A DNA stretch of 64,000 bases from Kineococcus xinjiangensis (GTDB taxonomy: Bacteria > Actinomycetota > Actinomycetes > Actinomycetales > Kineococcaceae), in the NCBI RefSeq assembly GCF_002934625.1, contig NZ_PTJD01000001.1, positions 124,001-188,000 on the forward strand. Direction: 5' to 3'. This document shows, in pieces, positions 25,689 to 35,224 of the stretch; within the stretch, counting starts at the first letter, position 1, and the number at the start of each line of letters is the position of its first letter. Below the pieces are notes generated by a model, which worked only from the letters and a program-made list of their open reading frames with translations, did no database searches and had not been told where the DNA came from. A program made the position numbers and the translations under genes.

Positions 25689-26589
25689 CGCCGGCCGCTC
25701 GCCGCAGGGCGGTCGCGACGGCCGCGGAGGACCCGGCCGGGCCCGGGAGCAGGTGCACGCTCCGGCGGGGCGCCGCCCGCAGCCCGACGACCGCCACCCC
25801 GGGGTCGCGCACGGCGCACAGCGCGAGGCCCGGAAGGAGGGCCACCCCGACACCGGCGGCGACGAGCTTCTGGGTGACGACGTAGTCGTCGGTGCTGTGG
25901 TGCACGTCGGGCTCGAAGCCGGCCTGGGCGGCGGTGCGCAGCAGGTGGGCGCGGCACCCGGGGCAGCCGGCGATCCAGCGCTCGCCGGCGAGGTCGGCCA
26001 GGTGCACGGGCGTCCCGGGCGCACCGGCGCGCGGTGCGAGGGCGTGGCCGCGGGGCAGGACGAGGTGCAGCGGGTCCTGCAGCAGGAGCTCGCCGCCGGG
26101 CGGGGCTTCGCCCCCGTGCTGGAAGACCACGGCGACGTCGACGTCGCCCGCGTCCAGGAGCTGCCGGGCCTCCTCGGGTGCGGCCTCGGTGAGGCGCACG
26201 TCGGGTGGGTCGCCGCGTCGCCGCAGGTCGGCGAGGGCCGCCGGCACGAGGGTGGCGCAGGCGGAGGGGAAGGCGGCCAGGCGGACGCGGCGAGCCTGCG
26301 CGGCGCCGAGGGTCGCCAGGTCGTCGGCGGCGAGGCGCAGCCGGTCGGCGATCACCTCGGCGTGGGCGGCGAGGGCGCGTCCGGCGGGGGTGAGGCTGAC
26401 GCCGCGGGGCGTGCGCAGGACGAGGGCGCAACCGGTGGCCCGCTCCAGGTGGCGGACGTGCTGGGCGACCGCCGGCTGGGTCCACCCGAGGGCCTGGGCC
26501 GCGCGGGTGAGCGACCCGCGGCGGGCGACCTCGGCGAGGACGAGCAGCCGGCGGGGGTCCAGGTCCCGGGTGCCGCCGCCGAGCGTCAT
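25660..26589 (-). CDS. LysR-family transcriptional regulator
   Basis: A 309-residue LysR regulator with the winged HTH at residues 12-70 (LLVLAEVARRGSLTRAAQALGWTQPAVAQHV) and a substrate-binding domain ending in a Pro/Ala tail. It is divergent from a PLP aminotransferase gene, and a perfect palindrome lies between the two starts. LysR proteins typically activate the divergent gene when a metabolite binds. The effector is unknown, probably the aminotransferase substrate. Confidence 0.9.
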   Translation of the reverse strand: MTLGGGTRDLDPRRLLVLAEVARRGSLTRAAQALGWTQPAVAQHVRHLERATGCALVLRTPRGVSLTPAGRALAAHAEVIADRLRLAADDLATLGAAQARRVRLAAFPSACATLVPAALADLRRRGDPPDVRLTEAAPEEARQLLDAGDVDVAVVFQHGGEAPPGGELLLQDPLHLVLPRGHALAPRAGAPGTPVHLADLAGERWIAGCPGCRAHLLRTAAQAGFEPDVHHSTDDYVVTQKLVAAGVGVALLPGLALCAVRDPGVAVVGLRAAPRRSVHLLPGPAGSSAAVATALRRAAGVSPAPSPTR

Positions 26590-26599
26590 GGTCGGCGAT

Positions 26600-26614
26600 C
26601 CAAGCAACGCTTGG
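26600..26614. promoter_or_regulatory. Probable LysR operator
   Basis: CCAAGC-AAC-GCTTGG is a perfect 6-3-6 palindrome placed 11 bases upstream of the LysR start and 60 bases upstream of the aminotransferase start. This is the usual place for an autoregulatory and activating LysR site. Confidence 0.65.
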
Positions 26615-26673
26615 GTCCGCCGTCGAGGAGGACGCCCTTCCGCCGCGCCCGGGCGGTGGCACAGGGTGGCGGC

Positions 26674-27828
26674 ATGGGCGACGACGGCACGCAGAGCAGG
26701 GGTCCGGTCGGGAACGGAGGCGCGGACGGAGCCGGGGGCGCGGACCGGCTGGCGGCGGCGCAGGCCGAGTTCCGCCCGGAGACGACGTACCTGGACAGCG
26801 CCACGGCGGGCCTCCCCCCGGCGCGTGCCCTGCGCGCCCTGGCGCAGGCGCAGGAGCGGTGGGCCGCCGGGCGGGTGGACGCCCGCGGCTACGACGTGCC
26901 GGTGGAGGCGGCGCGCGCCGGCTACGCGGGGCTGGTCGGGGTGCGTCCGGCGGACGTGGCCGTGGGCAGCCAGGTCAGCGCCTTCGTGGGGGTCGTGGCC
27001 GCGTCGCTGCCCGACGGCTGCGAGGTGGTCGTGGCCGAGGGGGACTTCACCAGCGTCCTCTTCCCCTTCCACGCCCAGGCGGGGCGCGGGGTGCGGGTGC
27101 GGGAGGTGCCCCTGGAGGAGCTGCCGCAGGCCGCCGCGGACGGCGCCGAGCTGGTGGCCTGCTCGGCCGTGCAGTCCGCGGACGGGCGCGTGGCGGACCT
27201 GGACGCCCTGGCCGCCGGGGCGGACGCCAGCGGGTGCCGGGTGCTGCTGGACACGACGCAGGCCACGGGCTGGCTGCCCGTGGAGGCCGCGCGCTTCGCC
27301 TACACGGTCGGCGGGGGCTACAAGTGGCTGCTCGCGCCGCGCGGGACGTGCTTCGCGACGGTGCACCCGGACGAGGTCGAGCGCCTCGTTCCGCAGGCGG
27401 CGGGCTGGTACGCGGGCGCGGACCGCTGGAGCAGCATCTACGGCGGGCCGCTGCGGCTGGCGGAGTCGGCGCGCCGCTTCGACGTCTCCCCCGCGTGGCA
27501 CTCGTGGGTGGGGCAGGCGGCGTCCCTGGAGCTGCTGACGGAGGTCGGGACGGCGACGCTGCACGCCCACGCACTGGGGCTGGCGGACCGGGCGAGGGCG
27601 GGGCTGGGGCTGCCGCCGGGGAACTCGGCGATCCTCAGCCTGGACGTGCCGCCGGAGGCGCTGGAGGAGCTGGCCGGGGCGGGTGTCGTCGGCAGCGTGC
27701 GCGCCGGACGGCTGCGGGTGTCCTTCCACGTGCACAACACCGCCGCCGACGTGGACCGGCTCCTGGGGTGCCTGGAGCCGCACGCGCGGGCGGGGCGGGT
27801 GTCGACCCGGAAGCTCAGCCCGCGCTGA
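26674..27828 (+). CDS. Class V PLP-dependent aminotransferase-fold enzyme
   Basis: Fold-type I PLP enzyme of 384 residues in the cysteine desulfurase/kynureninase group. The beginning TTYLDSATAGLPPARALRAL, the cofactor-binding Asp193 (LLDTTQATGW) and the Schiff-base Lys217 (TVGGGYKWLLAPRG) are intact. The chain ends in a small domain with RVSFHVHNT. The desulfurase Cys loop is not evident, so a lyase or aminotransferase activity is more likely than sulphur transfer. It is paired with the divergent LysR gene, and its last 14 bases overlap convergent dapF. Confidence 0.85.
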   Translation: MGDDGTQSRGPVGNGGADGAGGADRLAAAQAEFRPETTYLDSATAGLPPARALRALAQAQERWAAGRVDARGYDVPVEAARAGYAGLVGVRPADVAVGSQVSAFVGVVAASLPDGCEVVVAEGDFTSVLFPFHAQAGRGVRVREVPLEELPQAAADGAELVACSAVQSADGRVADLDALAAGADASGCRVLLDTTQATGWLPVEAARFAYTVGGGYKWLLAPRGTCFATVHPDEVERLVPQAAGWYAGADRWSSIYGGPLRLAESARRFDVSPAWHSWVGQAASLELLTEVGTATLHAHALGLADRARAGLGLPPGNSAILSLDVPPEALEELAGAGVVGSVRAGRLRVSFHVHNTAADVDRLLGCLEPHARAGRVSTRKLSPR

Positions 27829-28789
27829 GCACGCCCGCCTCCAGGACGCCGGCGGCGAGCACGCCGTCGGCCACGATCACGGCCGGGCCGGTGAGCAGGC
27901 ACGTCCCCGCCTCGACGCTGCCCCCCGGCTCCACCGTCACGGTGAGCTGGCCGCCGGGGACGTCCACCCGCCACACGTCGGGGGCGCCGGCACCGGCCCA
28001 GAGGCGGGTGGCGAGCGCGGCGGCGCAGGCGCCCGTGCCGCAGGAGCGGGTCTCCCCCACGCCCCGCTCGTGGACGCGCATGACGACCTCGCCGATGTCC
28101 GGGCGGGAGTCGCCGGTGACGTCGACGGAGTGCAGGGGCACGACGAGCTCGACGTTGGTGCCGTAGGGGGGCACCGGCTCCACGACGGGGGCCCGGGTGA
28201 GGTCGGCCGCCGCCAGCTCGTCGGTGCCGGCCAGGGCGACGACGGTGTGGGGGTTGCCGAGGTCGAGGCTGAGGGCCGGCCGCGGCACGCCGTCGAGGCC
28301 GGGCACGCCGACGAGGGCGTCGCTGGCCGTGCGGGCGGCCTCGGCGCCGCCGCTGAGGCGCCAGGGGCCCATGTGCACGGTCCACTGCCCGTCGGCCTCG
28401 CGCCGCACCCGCTTGATCCCGCCGCGGGTGGCCACGGACCACCAGCGGCCGTCCCCGGCCTCGGCGGGCACGAAGCCCTCGCGCAGGAGGTACTCGGCGT
28501 AGACGCGCACGCCGTTGCCGCACATCTCCGACAGCGATCCGTCGGCGTTGCGGTAGTCCATGAACCACTCGGCCTCGGCGGCGAGGGGGACGCCCGCGCC
28601 GAGGGAGGCGCTGCGCACGGCGCGGATGAGCCCGTCGGCGCCGATGCCGGTGCGGCGGTCGCAGATCACCGCGACCTCCTCGGGCGAGGGGTCCCACTGC
28701 CCCGCGGGGTCGGGGACGAGCACGAAGTCGTTGGCGGTGCCGTGGCCCTTCGCGAAGGTCCTGCCGGTGGGGGCCGTGGGGGCGGTCAC
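27815..28789 (-). CDS. dapF: Diaminopimelate epimerase
   Basis: Converts LL- to meso-diaminopimelate for peptidoglycan and lysine. The 324-residue enzyme has both catalytic cysteines: Cys90 in [10 protein letters not shown] and Cys250 in [11 protein letters not shown]. The N-terminal [11 protein letters not shown] and the GNPHTVV block are also typical. GTG 28789 overlaps the miaA stop by four bases, so the two genes are translationally coupled, as in mycobacteria. dapA of the same pathway is at the far end of the window. Confidence 0.96.
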   Translation of the reverse strand: MTAPTAPTGRTFAKGHGTANDFVLVPDPAGQWDPSPEEVAVICDRRTGIGADGLIRAVRSASLGAGVPLAAEAEWFMDYRNADGSLSEMCGNGVRVYAEYLLREGFVPAEAGDGRWWSVATRGGIKRVRREADGQWTVHMGPWRLSGGAEAARTASDALVGVPGLDGVPRPALSLDLGNPHTVVALAGTDELAAADLTRAPVVEPVPPYGTNVELVVPLHSVDVTGDSRPDIGEVVMRVHERGVGETRSCGTGACAAALATRLWAGAGAPDVWRVDVPGGQLTVTVEPGGSVEAGTCLLTGPAVIVADGVLAAGVLEAGVLSAG

Positions 28790-29814
28790 CCCGAGAGCGT
28801 ACGGCCGCCGGCCGGGGTGGCGGCGAGGACCTGCCAGGCGTCGTCGGCGAGGTCCTGCGCGCCGCGCCCGTCGGGAGCCGCGATCCAGTGCACCCGCGGG
28901 TCGCGGCGGAACCACGACTCCTGCCGTCGGGCGAACTTCCGCGTCGCCCGCGCCGTCTCGGCGGCCGCCTCCTCCAGCGTGCAGCGGCCGTCGAGGGCGT
29001 CGAGCACCTGCGCGTAGCCGAGCGCGCGGGAGGCGGTGAGGCCGTCGCGCAGCCCCCGCGCGGCCAGGGCCTCCACCTCCGCCACGAGCCCGGCGTCCAG
29101 CATGCGCCGCACCCGGGCGTCGATGCGGGCGTCGAGCTGCTCGCGCGGCACCGCGAGGCCGATCTGCACCGCGGGGACGGCGTACTCGTGCTGCGGCATC
29201 GACGCCGAGAAGGGCCGCCCGGTCAGCTCGACGACCTCCAGCGCCCGCACGACGCGGCGGCCGTTGGAGGCCAGGATGCGCTCGGCCGCGACGGGGTCCA
29301 GCTCCGCCAGGTGCGCGTGCAGGGCGGGGGCGCCGACCTCCGCGAGGCGCTGCTCCCAGCGCCTGCGCACGGCGGGGTCGGTGCCGGGGAACTCCAGCCG
29401 GTCCAGGGCGGCGCGCACGTAGAGGCCGGAGCCGCCGACGAGCAGCGGCACCGCCCCGCGCGCCGCGATCTGCGCGAGGGCGGCACGGGCCTGTTCCTGG
29501 TAGGTGGCGACGTCGGCGGTCTCGGTGACGTCGAGGCGGTCGAGGAGGTGGTGCACGACGCCGCCGCGCTCGGTCTCGGACAGCTTGGCGGTGCCGACGT
29601 CCATGCCCCGGTAGAGCTGCATGGCGTCGGCGTTGACGACCTCGGCGTCGCGGCCGGCGGCGCGCAGGCGCAGGGCGAGGGCGACGGCCACGTCGGACTT
29701 GCCCGCCGCGGTGGGGCCGACGACGGCGACCACCCGGTCGACGCCCGCGGCGACGTCGGCGTCGGGGAGCGGGGTCGCGGCGGGAGCGGACGGCGGTGCT
29801 GCGGAGTGGCCCAC
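28786..29814 (-). CDS. miaA: tRNA dimethylallyltransferase
   Basis: Transfers a dimethylallyl group to N6 of A37 in tRNAs that read codons starting with U. The 342-residue protein has the P-loop GPTAAGKS (33-40), the [17 protein letters not shown] segment, the GGSGLYVRA motif and [10 protein letters not shown]. The product i6A37 is the substrate of MiaB, encoded next but one on the same strand. The start at ATG 29814 is followed by a short Ala/Pro-rich leader. Confidence 0.95.
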   Translation of the reverse strand: MGHSAAPPSAPAATPLPDADVAAGVDRVVAVVGPTAAGKSDVAVALALRLRAAGRDAEVVNADAMQLYRGMDVGTAKLSETERGGVVHHLLDRLDVTETADVATYQEQARAALAQIAARGAVPLLVGGSGLYVRAALDRLEFPGTDPAVRRRWEQRLAEVGAPALHAHLAELDPVAAERILASNGRRVVRALEVVELTGRPFSASMPQHEYAVPAVQIGLAVPREQLDARIDARVRRMLDAGLVAEVEALAARGLRDGLTASRALGYAQVLDALDGRCTLEEAAAETARATRKFARRQESWFRRDPRVHWIAAPDGRGAQDLADDAWQVLAATPAGGRTLSG

Positions 29815-29873
29815 GGGCGCATCGTGGCAGAGGATGGTTGACCGACCGGACGCCGAGAGACCGGGAGGTCACC

Positions 29874-30098
29874 GTGCAGCTGGACTCGATCCCCACCCCG
29901 GGGACGCCCGACTACCCCACGCCGCCGTCGCCGACGCCCCACCCTGGGCAGCCGGGGGAACCCCTGCCCGAGCCCGGCCCCCCGCCGCTGCCGGAGCCCG
30001 GCCCCGCGACGGTCCCCGATCCCAGTCCGCTCTCCGACCCGCACCCGGGCGGCGACCCCAAGCCGGGTCCGGCCGGGCCGCGGTCCGACCCCGCCTGA
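29874..30098 (+). CDS. Small proline-rich hypothetical protein
   Basis: A 74-residue frame whose GTG start at 29874 has GGGAGGT five bases upstream, better than most genes here. One third of the residues are proline (PTPPSPTPHPG, PLPEPGPPPLPEPG). No signal peptide or membrane helix is visible, so it would be a disordered soluble peptide. It sits opposite in strand between miaA and miaB, and its stop is inside a hairpin shared with miaB. I do not recognise it; it could be a coding accident of a GC-rich spacer, but the ribosome site and matching terminator argue for a gene. Confidence 0.5.
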   Translation: MQLDSIPTPGTPDYPTPPSPTPHPGQPGEPLPEPGPPPLPEPGPATVPDPSPLSDPHPGGDPKPGPAGPRSDPA

Positions 30099-30113
30099 GG
30101 CGGGTGCGCCTCA
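30090..30113. terminator. Symmetric hairpin that includes both facing stop codons
   Basis: TGAGGCG (30096-30102) pairs with CGCCTCA (30107-30113) around GGTG. The TGA of the left arm is the stop of the plus-strand gene and the TCA of the right arm is the miaB stop read in reverse. An alternative stem CCCGCC-TGA-GGCGGG (30090-30104) competes with it. Confidence 0.6.
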
Positions 30114-31682
30114 GCGGCGCAGGGACGGCAGCCCGAGGGACACCGGGCGCGGCCCAGCGCCGGGAGGCGCACCGCAGCCGCCGCCCGCGGGCTCCTCCGC
30201 GGCCGGGCGCTGCTGCCGGGCCTGCCACGCGTCCCCGGCGCGGGTGCTGCGCACGGCCCACGCAGCGTGCACGTCCGCCTCGAGGTGGTGCGGCGCGCCG
30301 CGGGTGATCGTGACGGTGGCCATGTCACCGGGGCGCGGGACCTCGGAGCCCTCCGGCACGGAGAAGTGGACGAGGCGGTTGTCCGGGGCGCGCCCGGAGA
30401 GCCGGCGGGTCGCGGTGTCCTTGCGGCCCTCCCCCTCGGCCACCAGCACGTCGAGGGTGCGGCCCACCTGGGCGCGGTTCTCCGCCCAGGAGATCTCGTC
30501 CTGCAGCGCGACGAGGCGCTCGTAGCGCTCCTGCACGACGGCCTTGGGCACCTGGTCGGGCATCGTCGCGGCCGGGGTGCCGGGCCGCGGGGAGTACTGG
30601 AACGTGAACGCGCTGGAGAAGCGGGAGGCGGCCACGACGTCCAGGGTCGCCTGGAAGTCCTCCTCGGTCTCACCGGGGAAGCCGACGATGATGTCCGTGG
30701 TGATCGCCGCGTCCGGGATGGACGCGCGGACCCGGTCGATGATGGAGAGGAACCGGGCGCTGCGGTAGGAGCGGCGCATGGCGCGCAGGACGCGGTCGGA
30801 ACCGGACTGCAGCGGCATGTGCAGGCTCGGCATCACGTTGGGGGTCTCGGCCATCGCGTCGACGACGTCGTCGGTGAAGGAGGAGGGGTGCGGGCTGGTG
30901 AAGCGCACCCGCTCCAGGCCCTCGATGCCCCCGCACGCGCGCAGCAGCTTGCCGAAGGCGAGGCGGTCGCCGAACTCCACGCCGTAGGTGTTGACGTTCT
31001 GCCCGAGCAGGGTGACCTCGAGGACGCCCTCGCCGACGAGCGCCTCGACCTCGGCGAGGATGTCACCGGGACGGCGGTCCTTCTCGGTGCCGCGCAGGCT
31101 GGGCACGATGCAGAACGTGCAGGTGTTGTTGCAGCCGACGCTGACGCTGACCCAGGCGGCGTAGGCGGAGTCGCGGCGGGTGGGCAGCGTGGAGGGGAAG
31201 ACCTCCAGCGACTCCAGGATCTCCACCTGCGCCTCGGCGTTGTGCCGGGCGCGCTCCAGCAACGCGGGCAGCGACCCCACGTTGTGGGTGCCGAAGACGA
31301 CGTCGACCCAGGGCGCGCGGCGGACGATCTCGCCGCGGTCCTTCTGCGCCAGGCAGCCGCCGACGGCGATCTGCATGCCGGGGCGGCGGGCCTTGACGGG
31401 GGCGAGGTGGCCGAGGTTGCCGTAGAGCTTGTTGTCGGCGTTCTCCCGGACCGCGCAGGTGTTGAAGACGACGACGTCGGCGTCCGTCCCGGCGGCGGTC
31501 CCCCGCTCGTCGAGGCGCACGTAGCCGGCGGCCTCGAGCAGGCCGGAGAGGCGCTCGGAGTCGTGGACGTTCATCTGGCAGCCGAAGGTGCGCACCTCGT
31601 AGGTGCGCGCGGGGGCCGTCGACTCGTCCGGGCGGGGCTCGGAGGGGCCGGGCGCGGGCTGCGGGAGGGTGCTCGTGCTCAT
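30111..31682 (-). CDS. miaB: tRNA-2-methylthio-N6-dimethylallyladenosine synthase
   Basis: Radical-SAM methylthiotransferase that converts i6A37 to ms2i6A37 in tRNA. The 523-residue protein has auxiliary-cluster cysteines 35, 76 and 110 and radical-SAM cysteines 184, 188 and 191 (CNNTCTFC), followed by the TRAM domain ([13 protein letters not shown]). The last 50 residues are a Pro/Gly/Arg-rich tail beyond the usual end. ATG 31682 gives the expected N-terminus with a short Pro-rich leader. It is divergent from gluA. Confidence 0.96.
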   Translation of the reverse strand: MSTSTLPQPAPGPSEPRPDESTAPARTYEVRTFGCQMNVHDSERLSGLLEAAGYVRLDERGTAAGTDADVVVFNTCAVRENADNKLYGNLGHLAPVKARRPGMQIAVGGCLAQKDRGEIVRRAPWVDVVFGTHNVGSLPALLERARHNAEAQVEILESLEVFPSTLPTRRDSAYAAWVSVSVGCNNTCTFCIVPSLRGTEKDRRPGDILAEVEALVGEGVLEVTLLGQNVNTYGVEFGDRLAFGKLLRACGGIEGLERVRFTSPHPSSFTDDVVDAMAETPNVMPSLHMPLQSGSDRVLRAMRRSYRSARFLSIIDRVRASIPDAAITTDIIVGFPGETEEDFQATLDVVAASRFSSAFTFQYSPRPGTPAATMPDQVPKAVVQERYERLVALQDEISWAENRAQVGRTLDVLVAEGEGRKDTATRRLSGRAPDNRLVHFSVPEGSEVPRPGDMATVTITRGAPHHLEADVHAAWAVRSTRAGDAWQARQQRPAAEEPAGGGCGAPPGAGPRPVSLGLPSLRR

Positions 31683-31777
31683 GAGGCTTCCAGGGTAGGT
31701 CACCACCCCCGCTCCGGGTGCTGGCGCGGCCCACGTCACGCGTGGGTCACGATCTGCGCAGTCCCGCTCGCGCCTAC

Positions 31778-31806
31778 TGATCAATTCGCGCGCCGAGGGG
31801 TACGGT
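31778..31806 (+). promoter_or_regulatory. Possible gluA promoter, near-leaderless
   Basis: A -10 like TACGGT at 31801-31806 and a weak -35 TGATCA at 31778-31783 are 17 bp apart. Transcription would start near 31813, at or just before the ATG of gluA at 31815. No ribosome binding site is seen before gluA, which agrees with a leaderless message. Confidence 0.4.
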
Positions 31807-31814
31807 CAGGCCGC

Positions 31815-32588
31815 ATGACGGGCAGTGAGAGCAACGTGGCTTCCACCGGTCGGCGGCCGCTCGTGGAGTTGCGGGACGTCGACAAGCACTTCGGGGCCCT
31901 GCACGTCCTGCGCTCGGTCGACCTGACCGTCGGCGAGGGCGAGGTCGTCGTCGTCATCGGTCCCTCGGGGTCGGGCAAGTCGACGCTGTGCCGGACCATC
32001 AACCGCCTCGAGACCATCGACTCCGGCCGCATCACTCTCGACGGCAGGGAGCTGCCCGCCGAGGGCAAGGAGCTCGCGAAGCTGCGCGCCGACGTCGGCA
32101 TGGTCTTCCAGTCGTTCAACCTCTTCGCCCACAAGACGGTGCGCGACAACGTCACCCTCGGACCGGTCAAGGCGCGGGGCAAGAGCGCCGCGGAGGCGAG
32201 GAAGAAGGCGGACGAACTGCTGGAGCGGGTCGGGGTCGCCAACCAGGCCGACAAGTACCCCGCCCAGCTCTCGGGCGGGCAGCAGCAGCGCGTCGCGATC
32301 GCACGGGCCCTGGCGATGGAGCCGAAGGTCATGCTGTTCGACGAGCCCACCTCCGCCCTCGACCCCGAGATGATCAACGAGGTCCTGGACGTGATGATCT
32401 CGCTGGCGAAGTCGGGCATGACGATGATCGTGGTCACGCACGAGATGGGCTTCGCCCGCCGCGCCGCCGACCGGGTCGTCTTCATGGCCGACGGGCAGAT
32501 CCTCGAGGACGCCGAGCCCGAGCAGTTCTTCACCGCGCCCCGTCACGAGCGGTCGAAGGACTTCCTGTCCAAGATCCTCACCCACTGA
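31815..32588 (+). CDS. gluA: Glutamate/polar amino-acid ABC transporter ATPase
   Basis: Energises uptake of glutamate or a related polar amino acid. The 257-residue ATPase has Walker A GPSGSGKS (49-56), a Q-loop in MVFQSFNLF, signature LSGGQ (152-156), Walker [13 protein letters not shown] and H-loop VTHEMGF, all typical of the GlnQ/GluA group. It is first in gluABCD, which lies between miaB and recX exactly as in Corynebacterium glutamicum. The specificity for glutamate is inferred from that synteny. Confidence 0.93.
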   Translation: MTGSESNVASTGRRPLVELRDVDKHFGALHVLRSVDLTVGEGEVVVVIGPSGSGKSTLCRTINRLETIDSGRITLDGRELPAEGKELAKLRADVGMVFQSFNLFAHKTVRDNVTLGPVKARGKSAAEARKKADELLERVGVANQADKYPAQLSGGQQQRVAIARALAMEPKVMLFDEPTSALDPEMINEVLDVMISLAKSGMTMIVVTHEMGFARRAADRVVFMADGQILEDAEPEQFFTAPRHERSKDFLSKILTH

Positions 32589-32628
32589 CCTGTCCCGGAC
32601 GTCCCCACCCACAGCGCGGGGCCGAGCC

Positions 32629-32647
32629 GCCGTCCCACGAGGACGGC
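32629..32647 (+). promoter_or_regulatory. Hairpin between gluA and gluB
   Basis: GCCGTCC (32629-32635) pairs with GGACGGC (32641-32647) around CACGA, 27 bases before the gluB start. It may protect the gluB message or attenuate read-through. Confidence 0.45.
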
Positions 32648-32674
32648 CGAACCACCACCACAGGAGGAACTCCC

Positions 32675-33568
32675 ATGAGACTCATCCGCAGCGCAGCTCT
32701 CGCCGGCGCGGTCGCCCTCGCCCTCTCCGCATGCGGTGGCGGTGAGGACATCGAGGCGGAGGCTCCCGAGCCCGTCGCCGCCGAGGAGGCGGAGTTCGAG
32801 GCCGGCAGCACGATGGCCGAGCTCAGCGAGGCCGGCGAGATGACGATCGGCACGAAGTTCGACCAGCCCGGCTTCGGGCTGCGGGGTCTCGACGAGACCC
32901 CCGACGGGTTCGACGTGCGGATCGCCCAGTACATCGCCGCGCAGCTCGGGATCGAGGCCGACAAGATCAAGTGGGTCGAGTCGCCCAGCTCCCAGCGCGA
33001 GGACCTCATCGTCAACGGCGACGTCGACATGGTGGTCGCGACGTACACCATCAACGACAAGCGCAAGGAGCGCATCACCTTCGCCGGCCCCTACTACGTG
33101 GCGGGCCAGCAGATCATGGTGAAGAAGGACGACTCGACGATCTCCGGGCCGGAGGACCTCAAGGCCAACCCGGACGTCAAGATCTGCTCCGTCACCGGCT
33201 CCACCCCGGCGGAGAACATCCGCGAGTACCTCGCGAGCCCCGACCAGCTCGTGACCTTCGAGGTCTACGACGACTGCGTCACCCAGCTGGAGAACGGCCA
33301 GGTCCAGGCGGTGACCACCGACAACGTCATCCTCGTCGGCTACGTCGCGGAGAACGAGGGCAAGTTCAAGCTCGTCGGCGAGCAGTTCACCGAGGAGCCC
33401 TACGGCATCGGGATCGAGAAGGGCGACACCGCCTTCTGCGAGTTCATCAACGAGTCGCTGGAGAAGGCCGCCGAGGAGGGCTACTACGAGGAGGCCTGGA
33501 AGGAGACCGCCGGCGCCTACGAGGGCACCGAGGTCCCCGAGCTCCCCGAGCTCGAGCCCTGCGCCTGA
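32675..33568 (+). CDS. gluB: Glutamate-binding lipoprotein of the ABC importer
   Basis: Extracytoplasmic substrate-binding protein of 297 residues. The signal peptide MRLIRSAALAGAVALALSAC ends in a lipobox with Cys20 as lipidation site, followed by an acidic linker. The SBP family 3 fold shows in MTIGTKFDQPGFG, FDVRIAQYIAAQLGI, and GDVDMVVATYTINDKRKERITFAGPYY. ATG 32675 has AGGAGGA at ideal spacing. A long inverted repeat follows the stop, so this subunit can be made in excess over the permeases. Confidence 0.94.
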   Translation: MRLIRSAALAGAVALALSACGGGEDIEAEAPEPVAAEEAEFEAGSTMAELSEAGEMTIGTKFDQPGFGLRGLDETPDGFDVRIAQYIAAQLGIEADKIKWVESPSSQREDLIVNGDVDMVVATYTINDKRKERITFAGPYYVAGQQIMVKKDDSTISGPEDLKANPDVKICSVTGSTPAENIREYLASPDQLVTFEVYDDCVTQLENGQVQAVTTDNVILVGYVAENEGKFKLVGEQFTEEPYGIGIEKGDTAFCEFINESLEKAAEEGYYEEAWKETAGAYEGTEVPELPELEPCA

Positions 33569-33601
33569 CAGTTCCGCAGGGGTCGGTCCCTGCACCACCT
33601 C

Positions 33602-33641
33602 CGGCCGGGGAGGGTGACGACGTCGTCGCCCTCCCCGGCCG
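33602..33641 (+). promoter_or_regulatory. 20-bp inverted repeat without loop between gluB and gluC
   Basis: Bases 33602-33621 are complementary to 33622-33641 over all 20 positions, with a single G-T pair at 33615. The transcript would fold into a very stable hairpin (practical loop about four bases) 34 bases after the gluB stop and 24 bases before gluC. The place fits a processing or partial-termination signal that raises binding-protein over permease expression. Confidence 0.75.
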
Positions 33642-33665
33642 CACGGACCGCGCGGAGGCGGCGAC

Positions 33666-34316
33666 GTGGAGTTCCTGACCGAGCACTTCGACGACTTCGT
33701 CAACGGCTTCTTCCGCTCGTTGAGCATCGCCCTGTGGGGGGCCGTGGGCAGCCTGCTGCTCGGCACGCTGCTGGCGGTGTTCCGGGTGTCTCCCATCCCG
33801 GTGCTGCAGGGCTTCGGGGCGGCCTACGTGACCCTGGTGCGCAACACGCCGCTGACGGTGCTGCTGTTCGGGATGGCCTTCGGCGTCCCCGGCCTGGGCA
33901 TCAACGCCTCGTTCTACCTGTTCGGCGTCGTCACGCTCATCCTCTACACGGCCGCCTTCGTGTGCGAGGCGATCCGCAGCGGCATCGCGACGGTGCCGAT
34001 CGGGCAGGCGGAGGCGGCGCGCGCGATCGGCCTGACCTTCGGCCAGTCGCTGGGGCTGGTGATCCTGCCGCAGGCGATGCGGTCCGTGGTCCCGCCGGTG
34101 GGCAGCGTCATCATCGCGATGATCAAGAACTCGGCGGTCGTCGGTGCGGCGGGGGTCGGCAGCGACCTGTTCAGCGTCTACAAGCGGATGACGAGCGCCC
34201 TCGGCTACGCGCCGCTGCCGGTCCTGACCGCCGTGGCCGTCGCCTTCCTGATCATGACCTTGTCCACGGGGGCCCTGCTGGCCCTCGCCGAGCGACGGAT
34301 GGCGGTGGCCCGGTGA
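33666..34316 (+). CDS. gluC: Glutamate ABC transporter permease 1
   Basis: A 216-residue inner-membrane permease of the HisM/GluC family with about five helices. The cytoplasmic EAA loop is EAARAIGLTFGQSLGLVILPQAMR, which contacts the ATPase. It starts at GTG 33666 behind GGAGG and overlaps gluD by four bases. Confidence 0.92.
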   Translation: MEFLTEHFDDFVNGFFRSLSIALWGAVGSLLLGTLLAVFRVSPIPVLQGFGAAYVTLVRNTPLTVLLFGMAFGVPGLGINASFYLFGVVTLILYTAAFVCEAIRSGIATVPIGQAEAARAIGLTFGQSLGLVILPQAMRSVVPPVGSVIIAMIKNSAVVGAAGVGSDLFSVYKRMTSALGYAPLPVLTAVAVAFLIMTLSTGALLALAERRMAVAR

Positions 34317-35209
34317 GCGCTCCCCAGGCGGTTCTCTTCGACGCGCCGGGGCCGCGGGCCCGCCGGCGCATCCTCATCGCCAGCGTGGTCGCCGGCCTGG
34401 CGGTCCTCGCGCTGCTGGTCGTCGCAGTGCTGCGCCTGGTGGAGCGCGGGCAGTTCGACGCGGAGAAGTGGGCTCCCCTCGTCGACCCCAGCACGAAGGA
34501 GTTCCCGCAGGTGTGGGGGCTGCTGCTCGACGGCCTGCTGGTGACGCTGCAGGCCGCGGCGCTGGCGGTCGTGGCGTCGCTGCTCATCGGGGTGACCCTG
34601 GCCGCGGTCCGCCTCAGCCTGGGGCGCGCCGGCCGGATGCCGCTGGTGGCGCTCATGGAGCTGCTGCGTGGCCTGCCCGTCGTGGTGACGATCCTCTACG
34701 TGTACGTGGTGTTCCTGGCCACGGGGCTGGACGTGGAGCAGTTCTGGGCGCTCGTCGTCGGGCTCACCCTCTACAACTGCGTCATCATCGCGGAGATCAC
34801 CCGGGCCGGTGTCCAGTCGCTGCCCAAGGGGCAGGTCGAGGCCGGACTCGCGGTCGGGCTGACCAAGTCCCAGGTGATGCGGCTCATCCAGCTGCCGCAG
34901 GCGCTGCGGGCGATGCTGCCGGCGATCATCAGCCAGCTCGTCGTCATCCTCAAGGACACCGCGCTGGCGATCGTGGTGCTCAACAGCGTGCACGACCTCA
35001 TGTGGCACGCCAACAAGATCCGCATCTTCCTGGACAACCCGCTGCAGACCTACTTCGTGGTCGCGGTCATCTACATCCTGCTGAACCTGGTCCTTGACCG
35101 CCTGGCGCACTGGACGCAGCGGCGGCTCAGCCGGGCGGGCACGGAGAAGGTGGTCGACGAGGCCAATGCGCCCGTGGAGGGCGAGCCGCGCCGCTCGACG
35201 ACCGCCTGA
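34313..35209 (+). CDS. gluD: Glutamate ABC transporter permease 2
   Basis: A 298-residue permease with an N-terminal extension and extra first helix (residues 18-42) before the usual five-helix core. The EAA loop is VEAGLAVGLTKSQVMRLIQLPQALR. It heterodimerises with GluC. The start GTG 34313 overlaps the gluC stop (GTGA). The tail of about 30 residues is hydrophilic. The operon ends at a perfect hairpin. Confidence 0.92.
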   Translation: MSAPQAVLFDAPGPRARRRILIASVVAGLAVLALLVVAVLRLVERGQFDAEKWAPLVDPSTKEFPQVWGLLLDGLLVTLQAAALAVVASLLIGVTLAAVRLSLGRAGRMPLVALMELLRGLPVVVTILYVYVVFLATGLDVEQFWALVVGLTLYNCVIIAEITRAGVQSLPKGQVEAGLAVGLTKSQVMRLIQLPQALRAMLPAIISQLVVILKDTALAIVVLNSVHDLMWHANKIRIFLDNPLQTYFVVAVIYILLNLVLDRLAHWTQRRLSRAGTEKVVDEANAPVEGEPRRSTTA

Positions 35210-35224
35210 GGGCTGATCTGACAC

